In this document: positions 7,276 to 14,454 of the stretch, one piece after another
Layout of the letters: every line of letters starts with the position of its first letter
Numbering within the stretch: the first letter of the stretch is position 1
Origin: Clostridia bacterium
GTDB lineage: Bacteria; Bacillota; Clostridia; Oscillospirales; RGIG8002
Assembly (NCBI GenBank): GCA_017620395.1
Contig: JAFZQJ010000016.1
Span: 1 to 38,882 of the forward strand
DNA length: 38,882 nucleotides
Reading direction: 5' to 3'
The notes under the pieces: generated by a model
What the model was told of the DNA's origin: nothing
Databases searched by the model: none
What the model saw: only the letters and a program-made list of their open reading frames with translations
Position numbers and translations under genes: made by a program

Positions 7276-7304
7276 TTGCTTTTACGCGGGAATTGTTGTA
7301 TAAT
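7276..7304 (+). promoter_or_regulatory. Promoter for the Ig-like/dockerin protein
   Basis: TTGCTT (7276-7281), a 17 bp spacer and TATAAT (7299-7304). It begins 10 bp after the preceding terminator and about 59 bp before the start codon. Confidence 0.75.
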
Positions 7305-7362
7305 GGTCTCCGTGAAAATATTCACACGATTCGTCGTAATAATCACGAAGGAAGGCAGCAAT

Positions 7363-9471
7363 ATGAAAAAGATCATTTCAATCCTGCTCACGCTTTGCCT
7401 GATGCTTCCGTTCGCTGCGGTCCTGCCCGCGAGCGCGGCGTCGTTCGTCGGGACCTTTTTCCCGAACGGCATAGCGAAGCCCGAGCGTCCTATCGCCGAT
7501 TTCACGTGGCATAACGATATGGACAATCTCGACGACTGGTGGATGTGCGATTTCTACCTCTATCAGGTAACGCCGGAATCCGTCAATAATTTCCTTATGG
7601 AGGATCTTATTATTGAGAGCAACGGCGGTAATTTATCCGACGAATACGGTCTGTATTGGTGGAATTCGAGCGTGCAGGTCGATATGCGCGTCGATAACGG
7701 TCAGTGGATGTCCGCCGGTGAAGACGGCGCGTGGGATCTGCCGGAAACGTATTCGAGAGTGACGCTCGGAACAAGCATCGGCTATTCTTCAAGCAATCTC
7801 TTCTGGTTCGCCAATACCGATTTCGATCTTTATGATTTCCTGCAGCCCGGTATGGTAGTCGGCGGAACGCTCAGTGATGATAACGAATATATCGAAAGAG
7901 CGTACTTCGATTTCGATAATCACTCCATCTCCTTCCGCACGCGCTATGCCATAAACTACTTTGAAGCTAAAGACGAAGCCGAACCGCAGGTGATACTCAG
8001 TCCGTGGTCCGACGTTACGACCGTCGGCAAAAACGGCAACAACGTCGTTCCCGAGCTCCCGGACGAGCTCGAAGCGCCGGTCATCTCCGACCTGCGCGAA
8101 GGCCCCGAGGAGGAATACAGCGTTAAATTCTTCTTCGACAATGTGCTTCCGGAAAGCACCTATCCGACCGAGATAGCCTCTTATATCGGCGGCTACGGTG
8201 ATCTCGGCGGCTTTGAGGTACAGATACGCATCAACGGCGGCGAATGGTTCGAAGCCGACGTCGTTAACGGTGGATGGTATACCGCCGGCGTCCGCGAGGT
8301 GTGGTTCTCCAAGGACGACGTACCGTATAACCCCGGCGATAAGATCGAGCTGCGTGCCAAGATTTCCGGCAACTCGTATTATGAAGAAGGCAGTCCGTGG
8401 TCGAATATAATCTCCATTGCGGGAAGCCACGTCAAACCGTATATATCGCTTTACGGCAACGGCTGGGCGAAAAACGGCGACGACATCAACTGGACCTGGG
8501 AATCCAACGCTGTTCCGGAATCTCTCTCGCTTGAAGTCAGCGAGACCGGCGAGGAGGGCAGTTGGACTACTCTGAAATCCATCGGTCCCGACGCGGAATT
8601 TACCGTTGATTACAAGTCCGAGTATAAAGACAGCGGCAGATACTTCCGCGTCAAGGGCGTATTCGAGGGCGACGAGGTCGTTTACAGCCAGGCTTACTGG
8701 ACGGAATGGAGCAACTATCCGTACTTCACCGTTTATCCGCATGGTGCGACCGTTCCGAGCGGTCAGAGCTATACGGTGACATGGGACGTCGACCGCCAAC
8801 ACGTTTCCGCCTGGCTCGAAGAATACGACACGGATGCGGAGGATTGGAGAACGGTTCGTGAAGACCTCCCGAAGAGCTTCACTCTCAACGGTAAGTACAA
8901 TCAGGTCGGCGAATATCGCGTCTGGGTGTCTTTCGACGGCTATGAACCGATATACGAATATTTCGCCGTCAACTGGAGCGGCTTCTATTTCGTCGAGCAG
9001 CCGCAGGGCATGAGCGTCCGCATCGGCTACAGCGCCGGCACGTCCTGGCAGACGTCTCACACGCCCGAGAAGATCGAGGTCATGGCTCAGGGCGACAACG
9101 GCGAATGGGACGTTGACCAGGGACTGACCGCGCTCGTCGTCGACGACGACTCAATCACCGTTCCCAACGACGGCTGGGACGGTTCGCTTCACCTGAAGAT
9201 AGTCGCGTGGTATGAAGGCAACGATTACACCAGCGACGATTTCTATATTGAATGGTACTACATGAAGGGCGACTTTGACGACGATAAGGTGATTTCCGTC
9301 GCGGACGCGCTCCGTGCGCTCCGCGTCGCCGCGAAGCTCGCTGAATGCACCAACTCCGATCTAAAGATAGGCGATATCGATCTTGATCAGCAGATCACCG
9401 TTGCTGATGCGCTGAAGATCCTCCGCGTCGCCGCGAAGCTTGCCGATTACGGTTCCCTGATAACAGTTTAA
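7363..9471 (+). CDS. Secreted Ig-like/fibronectin-like protein with C-terminal dockerin
   Basis: A 702-residue exported protein with no recognisable catalytic domain. Residues 1-26 form a signal peptide ending in PASAA. Two related beta-sandwich modules follow. Each has a (V/I)R(V/I)(D/N)(N/G)G(Q/E)W strand and ends in SPWSD or SPWSN (near 220 and 345). They are followed by about three Ig-like repeats of roughly 85 residues, such as the one opening FTVYPHGATVPSGQSYTVTW. Residues 636-702 are a type I dockerin with two calcium-loop/helix halves, each ending VADAL, starting at GDFDDDKVIS and GDIDLDQQIT. It should be recruited to a cohesin and may bind polysaccharide or act as an adhesive subunit. 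The ATG at 7363 has GAAGGAAGG upstream. It has its own promoter and terminator, so it is probably monocistronic. Confidence 0.85.
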   Translation: MKKIISILLTLCLMLPFAAVLPASAASFVGTFFPNGIAKPERPIADFTWHNDMDNLDDWWMCDFYLYQVTPESVNNFLMEDLIIESNGGNLSDEYGLYWWNSSVQVDMRVDNGQWMSAGEDGAWDLPETYSRVTLGTSIGYSSSNLFWFANTDFDLYDFLQPGMVVGGTLSDDNEYIERAYFDFDNHSISFRTRYAINYFEAKDEAEPQVILSPWSDVTTVGKNGNNVVPELPDELEAPVISDLREGPEEEYSVKFFFDNVLPESTYPTEIASYIGGYGDLGGFEVQIRINGGEWFEADVVNGGWYTAGVREVWFSKDDVPYNPGDKIELRAKISGNSYYEEGSPWSNIISIAGSHVKPYISLYGNGWAKNGDDINWTWESNAVPESLSLEVSETGEEGSWTTLKSIGPDAEFTVDYKSEYKDSGRYFRVKGVFEGDEVVYSQAYWTEWSNYPYFTVYPHGATVPSGQSYTVTWDVDRQHVSAWLEEYDTDAEDWRTVREDLPKSFTLNGKYNQVGEYRVWVSFDGYEPIYEYFAVNWSGFYFVEQPQGMSVRIGYSAGTSWQTSHTPEKIEVMAQGDNGEWDVDQGLTALVVDDDSITVPNDGWDGSLHLKIVAWYEGNDYTSDDFYIEWYYMKGDFDDDKVISVADALRALRVAAKLAECTNSDLKIGDIDLDQQITVADALKILRVAAKLADYGSLITV

Positions 9472-9488
9472 CTGCCCGTATCTATCGG

Positions 9489-9525
9489 ATACAGCCGGCG
9501 GGATTTCCGCCGGCTGTATTTTTTT
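9489..9525 (+). terminator. Rho-independent terminator after the Ig-like/dockerin gene
   Basis: A perfect 13-bp stem (9489-9501 with 9507-9519) around a 5-base loop, followed by seven T residues. Confidence 0.95.
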
Positions 9526-9533
9526 ACCCGCGC

Positions 9534-9562
9534 TTGACTTTGTCCGTTGCATAAAGTATAAT
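9534..9562 (+). promoter_or_regulatory. Promoter for GH92-tcdA
   Basis: TTGACT (9534-9539), a 17 bp spacer and TATAAT (9557-9562), starting 9 bp after the preceding terminator and 45 bp before the GH92 start. Confidence 0.85.
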
Positions 9563-9606
9563 TTTATTATCATATTTTGACTCGAGTATCTGAAAGAGGT
9601 GTGTTT

Positions 9607-12600
9607 ATGAGAGTTGTCGGAAGGGCGCTTGCATTACTGCTTGTTTTTTCTGTCGCGGGCGGTCTGTTCGCGTATGCGCCCGCGCTGATACCTTCTATCG
9701 TTGCAACCGCAGAGGAGATAGATGATTACACCGCTTTTTACACTTCCTTCGATATGGGCGGAGTGAACGGCGAGAACTATTTCGGCGTTCCCATGCGCGG
9801 ATACTATGATGAAGAGAGGGCGGAGAACGTCCGCACGACAACAGCGAACAACTGGATGATGTCAATGGTCGAAAGTGTTGAAGCGAATACTCCTTCTCCC
9901 GCTTCTCGCGTACCCGAGAATCTAACCGACGGAGACGCCTTGACCAGCTATATGACTAACACCGATTTTCCGGTCGTTATCCGATACAAAATGCGCGAGC
10001 CCGCAAAAGCGGTCGTGTATTCCGTAACCTCGACGAACAATTACAACACCAACGCGCCGATGGACTGGACGGTTGAGGGATCGTTCGACGGGGAGAACTG
10101 GACCGTTATGCATACCTTCGAAGGTCAGACGTTTACAAAGCGTTCGCAGACTAAAAAGTTTTCGGTTGAGAACGACGAGTACTACGGCTACTACCGCATG
10201 GTCATTACGAAAAAGGCCGGCGGCGAGACCTCGGGCACGGTGCAGTTCTCCGACTTTACGCTGCGCGAAAACGCCGGCGCGAATAATCTTTCGACCGGCG
10301 CGCTGCTCGCGGAAGTTGTGGAAGGCGGGCCCGCGGGATCCTTTATCGGCGTCAATAACGAGCCGTGGAACGGCGCTCACTGTATGCGCGTTACCGGCAC
10401 CCATTACGGCACCGGCAGGGGCTATTCAAACGCTTATATCTTCGATCACCTTATGATCCCCGTGACCGCAAACACGTATTTCAGCTATAATGTCTTCCCC
10501 GATTTTGAGGATATTCCCGACGCGAAGCCGGAGGATAACTACGACTACGAATACACGAGCCATTACGTCGCACTCGATATACGCTTCACTGACGGAACCT
10601 ATCTCAGCGACCTCGGAGCCGTCGATCAGAACCGTCACGGCATTTCCGCGCGCGCTCAGGGCGAGACGAAGGCGCTTTATACGCGCAACTGGAATATGAT
10701 CGAGACCCGCGTCGGCGATTGGGCGGCGGGTAAGACGATAGACAAGATAGTCGTCGTTTACGACAAACCGTCCAACGAAGGCGAAAAGAGCCCAATAGCG
10801 TATTTCGACGATATAAAGATATGCGACCGCGCTCCTCTGAAGTGCGACAGCCTCGTCGACTACACCGATCCGCGCCGCGGGAGCAACGACGGCGCCGCCC
10901 AGACGAACCGCGGTCTGACCTATCCTGCGGTATGCGTTCCGCACGCGTTCAATCTGTGGACTCCATCGACGAACGACGGCCACAGACAGCTTTACAGATA
11001 CCACCCGTCAAATCAGATCCAGCATTTCATGATAACGCATCAGGCGAGTTTCCATTTGTTTGACTACGCCGCGTTTATGTTTATGCCGAATACCGGTGTG
11101 AACGATCCGTCGAAGGGCGGGATCAACTGCGCTTCGAGAAAATGCGATTTTGACCGCAATGACGAGATCTGCCACGCGAATTACTACTCGGTGGTACTTG
11201 CCGAAGGCAGCCCCGCGAGCGGAGTCCGCGTCGAGATCGCGCCGACGGATCACGCGGGCATAGTGCGCTTTACCTATCCCGAAAACGCCGCGAACGTAAA
11301 CGTCATTCTTGATTCCGTATGCTCGTATACTGGCCTGCTGAATATGAAGGCCGAATGGTCGCTGACGTTTTCGGAAGACGGAAAGAGCTTCAGCGCTTAT
11401 ATTGATTACGGTTCTCCGATACAGGATACGTATTATCCGAGAATGTATCTCTACGGATGTTTCGATCAGCTCCCGGATGACAGTGTCGTTACTGATATGG
11501 CGGGGCGCGATATCGGAGTCGCCGTGTTTGAGAAGGGAACGACCGAAGTCGTCATGCGCCTTGCGACGTCGTATATCAGCGTCGCGCAGGCGGAGAAGAA
11601 CCTGCGCCTCGAAATCGCCGATGCCGATACGCTCGAGGACGTGAAAGACCGCGGCGCGGCGCTTTGGAACGAGCTGCTCGGCGTTATTGAAGCCGAGGGT
11701 ATGAACGAGGAAGAAACCGTCGCTCTATATTCCAATCTGTACCGCCTTAACGTGTTCCCGACGAACATGAGCGAGAACACGGGTACCGCCGACGATCCGC
11801 ATATCGCGCACGTAGACCTTTATCACAGCACCGCCGATACCCCGGTTGTTAAAGACGGCGAGCTTTACACAACAAACGGCTTCTGGGATACCTACCGCAC
11901 TGCGTGGGCGGCTTACGCGCTGCTGACGCCGGAGCTCGACGGAGACCTGCTCGACGGCCTCGTCGCGCACTATTACGACGCCGGATGGGTAGGCCGCTGG
12001 CTCAACCCCGGCGCTGTTAACGCGATGGCGGGAACGAGCTCGGACGTCATCTTCGGCGACGCCGCGGCGAAGGGTATCGAGTTCGACAGGGAAGGCGCGT
12101 TCCTTTCAGCCGTACGCAATGCTTCGACGCCGTCTTCCGGCAACTTCGGGCGCCCGAACGTGTCGCTGAATCCGTTTGCCGGCGTGGATAACTACGGCAA
12201 CCTCTGCTGGCATCTCGAAAGCGCGGTAAACGACTACGGCATCGCTCAGCTCGCCAAGTCGCTCGGGCTCGACGCTGAATACGAATACTACCTCGACCGC
12301 GCCAAAGACTATAAAAACGACTTTTGCGAAGATCTCGATTTCTTCGTCAAGTACCGCTACGGTGCGTTTTCGTATAACACGGATACCTACAATCCCTACG
12401 ACTGGTCGCAGGGATATATCGAAACCAACGGCTGGGGCACGGCCTTCTCCGTCACGCAGGACGGCAACGGACTTGCCCGGCTTTACGGCGGCAAGGACGG
12501 GCTTGCGTCTAAGCTTGAAGAGTTGCTGAACGCCTCCAACAGGTGGGAGCCCGGCTCTCTCGACTGGCAGCACGAGATGTACGAAGCCCGCGAGGTGCGT

Positions 12601-13689
12601 ATGGGGCAGTATCAGCACAGCAACCAGCCGTCTCACCACATACTCTATATGTTCAACTACGCCGACCGGCCGTACAGAACGCAGGCGCTTACGCGCGAAG
12701 CGCTCGGCCGCCTTTTCGTCGGCAACCGCTTCGGTCAGGGCTATATAGGCGACGAGGACAACGGCGAAATGTCCGCGTGGTATATCCTATCCGCGCTCGG
12801 CTTCTATCCGCTGAATATGGGCTCCGGCGAGTACGCGATAACCTCGCCGCTGTATAAAAAATACACGCTGCATCTGCCTACCGGCGACCTCGTCGTCACC
12901 GCGGAAAACAACAGCGCCGAGAACGTATACGTTCAGTCGATGAAGATCGACGGCGTTCCGTATTACGACTGTTTCATCACCCATGAGGAGCTGCTGAAAG
13001 CGAAGGAAATAACCTTCGTTATGGGAAGCGAGCCGTCTGAATGGGGAGTCGGCAGCGATTTCGCTTCCGCAACGGGCAGACGCGAAAAACTGAACACCGC
13101 CGAGGATTACTCCAAAGAAGCGACCAAGAGCTATACGTCCGTCACTTCCGGAGCGAATCTCTTCGTCGATAATTCGTCGAGCGTCGCGACCGTAAGCGGC
13201 AGCGGCGTTGTGAACTTTACGTTCGCGGAGCCGAAGAAAGTAGAGATGATAACGGTCGCTTCCGGCAGGACGCAGAATATGGCCGTCGATATTAAGCTTT
13301 ACGGCTCCGAAACCAGCTCGGATGGCAGCTACGTCGAGCTTATCAACGAGCACGGTGTGAATTATCAGTGGACGCAGTACGTTCGCCCGTTCAAGGTCGC
13401 AGAACCCGCGGAATATAAGTATTACCGCCTTGAACTGTCCGGAAACGGCTCGTTCCAGATCGGCGAGGTCGAACTGCTCGGCGGTTTCCGCGAGTATGAT
13501 GAAATAATCGAAGGCGATATCGACGCTGACGGCGAAGTGACCGTAGCCGACGCGTTGGCGGCGCTTCGTATCGCAATCAGACTCGCGCCGGAGCGCGACG
13601 CCGCGGATGTTGCGGATATGGACTCCGACGGCGCGATCACCGTCAGCGACGCGCTGCGCATTCTCAAAAAGGCGGCGAAGATTATATGA
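9607..13689 (+). CDS. Secreted GH92 alpha-mannosidase with discoidin-like modules and dockerin
   Basis: A 1360-residue exported enzyme. GH92 members are calcium-dependent exo-alpha-mannosidases acting on mannans or N-glycans. The order is: signal peptide (about 1-32), discoidin-like carbohydrate-binding module (about 75-215), a second jelly-roll-like segment (220-410), GH92 catalytic region (about 412-1130), a C-terminal discoidin-like module (1170-1300) and a type I dockerin (1303-1360). Family motifs are NGFWDTYRTAW (757-767), YIETNGW with Glu939 as likely general acid, NQPSHH (1006-1011) and GDEDNGEMSAW (1048-1058), where Asp1049 and Asp1051 match the base pair of the Bacteroides enzyme. 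Activity is therefore plausible; linkage specificity cannot be read. The ATG at 9607 has GAGGTG upstream. The stop TGA overlaps the tcdA start. Confidence 0.94.
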   Translation: MRVVGRALALLLVFSVAGGLFAYAPALIPSIVATAEEIDDYTAFYTSFDMGGVNGENYFGVPMRGYYDEERAENVRTTTANNWMMSMVESVEANTPSPASRVPENLTDGDALTSYMTNTDFPVVIRYKMREPAKAVVYSVTSTNNYNTNAPMDWTVEGSFDGENWTVMHTFEGQTFTKRSQTKKFSVENDEYYGYYRMVITKKAGGETSGTVQFSDFTLRENAGANNLSTGALLAEVVEGGPAGSFIGVNNEPWNGAHCMRVTGTHYGTGRGYSNAYIFDHLMIPVTANTYFSYNVFPDFEDIPDAKPEDNYDYEYTSHYVALDIRFTDGTYLSDLGAVDQNRHGISARAQGETKALYTRNWNMIETRVGDWAAGKTIDKIVVVYDKPSNEGEKSPIAYFDDIKICDRAPLKCDSLVDYTDPRRGSNDGAAQTNRGLTYPAVCVPHAFNLWTPSTNDGHRQLYRYHPSNQIQHFMITHQASFHLFDYAAFMFMPNTGVNDPSKGGINCASRKCDFDRNDEICHANYYSVVLAEGSPASGVRVEIAPTDHAGIVRFTYPENAANVNVILDSVCSYTGLLNMKAEWSLTFSEDGKSFSAYIDYGSPIQDTYYPRMYLYGCFDQLPDDSVVTDMAGRDIGVAVFEKGTTEVVMRLATSYISVAQAEKNLRLEIADADTLEDVKDRGAALWNELLGVIEAEGMNEEETVALYSNLYRLNVFPTNMSENTGTADDPHIAHVDLYHSTADTPVVKDGELYTTNGFWDTYRTAWAAYALLTPELDGDLLDGLVAHYYDAGWVGRWLNPGAVNAMAGTSSDVIFGDAAAKGIEFDREGAFLSAVRNASTPSSGNFGRPNVSLNPFAGVDNYGNLCWHLESAVNDYGIAQLAKSLGLDAEYEYYLDRAKDYKNDFCEDLDFFVKYRYGAFSYNTDTYNPYDWSQGYIETNGWGTAFSVTQDGNGLARLYGGKDGLASKLEELLNASNRWEPGSLDWQHEMYEAREVRMGQYQHSNQPSHHILYMFNYADRPYRTQALTREALGRLFVGNRFGQGYIGDEDNGEMSAWYILSALGFYPLNMGSGEYAITSPLYKKYTLHLPTGDLVVTAENNSAENVYVQSMKIDGVPYYDCFITHEELLKAKEITFVMGSEPSEWGVGSDFASATGRREKLNTAEDYSKEATKSYTSVTSGANLFVDNSSSVATVSGSGVVNFTFAEPKKVEMITVASGRTQNMAVDIKLYGSETSSDGSYVELINEHGVNYQWTQYVRPFKVAEPAEYKYYRLELSGNGSFQIGEVELLGGFREYDEIIEGDIDADGEVTVADALAALRIAIRLAPERDAADVADMDSDGAITVSDALRILKKAAKII

Positions 13690-14396
13690 ACGACTGGCAG
13701 GCAAGAACGCGCGCGCTGCTCGGCGGCGCCGCGGTCGAGAAACTGAATAACGCTTCCGTCGCCGTTTTCGGTATCGGCGGCGTCGGTTCGTACGCCGCGG
13801 AAGCGCTCGTGCGCGCCGGGGTCGGCAGACTGACCTTTATCGACGGCGATACCGTCGCGGAAACGAACCTAAACCGCCAGCTCGTAGCCGACCGCGAGAC
13901 GATCGGCAGAAGCAAGGCCGAAGTTATGAAGGAGCGCGCCGAACGCATTTCCGGCGTCGTGAAAGCGGAGGCGGTGACCGCGTTTTACTCCGCCGAAAAC
14001 GCCGACGGCTTTGAGCTGAATAAATACGATTTCATCCTCGACTGCATCGACACCGTATCGTCGAAAATCGAGCTGATATGCCGTGCGAACGCCGCGGGTG
14101 TTCCGATAATCAGCTGCATGGGCGCCGGAAACAAGCTCGATCCGACGCGCTTCGAGGTCGCGGATATCTACAAGACGTCTGTTTGTCCGCTCGCCCGCGT
14201 GATGCGTTACGAGCTGAAAAAGCGCGGGATAAAATCGCTGCCCGTCGTCTATTCGAAGGAGGAGCCGAGCGCGCCGCCCCCCGACGCCGAAAAGCGCGAA
14301 AGCGGCAGACCCGCTCCCGCGAGCGTTTCGTTCGTGCCGTCCGTCGCCGGACTGATAATGGCGGGCGAGGTCGTCAAGAGAATAACCGGCAAATAA
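13686..14396 (+). CDS. tcdA: tRNA threonylcarbamoyladenosine dehydratase (E1/ThiF-like)
   Basis: A 236-residue ThiF-fold enzyme that uses ATP to dehydrate t6A to cyclic t6A at tRNA position 37. The nucleotide-binding motif FGIGGVGSYAAEAL is at about residues 29-42, followed by IDGDTV and the adenylation motif TNLNRQ (60-65). ILDCIDTVSSK and the SCMGAGNKLDPTRF segment also match TcdA (CsdL/YgdL). The C-terminus is shorter than the E. coli enzyme, as usual in Firmicutes. Its ATG overlaps the GH92 stop as ATGA, implying translational coupling. No separate ribosome binding site stands out, because the upstream bases are the GH92 dockerin codons. A housekeeping tRNA enzyme behind a secreted mannosidase is odd. 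Confidence 0.9.
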   Translation: MNDWQARTRALLGGAAVEKLNNASVAVFGIGGVGSYAAEALVRAGVGRLTFIDGDTVAETNLNRQLVADRETIGRSKAEVMKERAERISGVVKAEAVTAFYSAENADGFELNKYDFILDCIDTVSSKIELICRANAAGVPIISCMGAGNKLDPTRFEVADIYKTSVCPLARVMRYELKKRGIKSLPVVYSKEEPSAPPPDAEKRESGRPAPASVSFVPSVAGLIMAGEVVKRITGK

Positions 14397-14404
14397 GTAT
14401 TTTG

Positions 14405-14447
14405 ATAAAGTACAAGCCCTCCCAAAGTGGGAGGGCTTGTACTTTAT
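14405..14447. terminator. 20-bp perfect inverted repeat, likely bidirectional terminator
   Basis: Bases 14405-14424 are perfectly complementary to 14428-14447 around a 3-base loop. It lies between the convergent tcdA (+) and GH78 (-) genes, with A-rich and T-rich outer arms that give partial U-tracts in both directions. It probably terminates both, though the near-perfect symmetry also fits a dispersed palindromic repeat element. Confidence 0.7.
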
Positions 14448-14454
14448 ATAGGGG

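Noticed and set aside
7363-9471. Possible cohesin modules (scaffoldin)
   Set aside because: The beta-sandwich repeats lack a recognisable cohesin pattern by eye; only the dockerin is clear.
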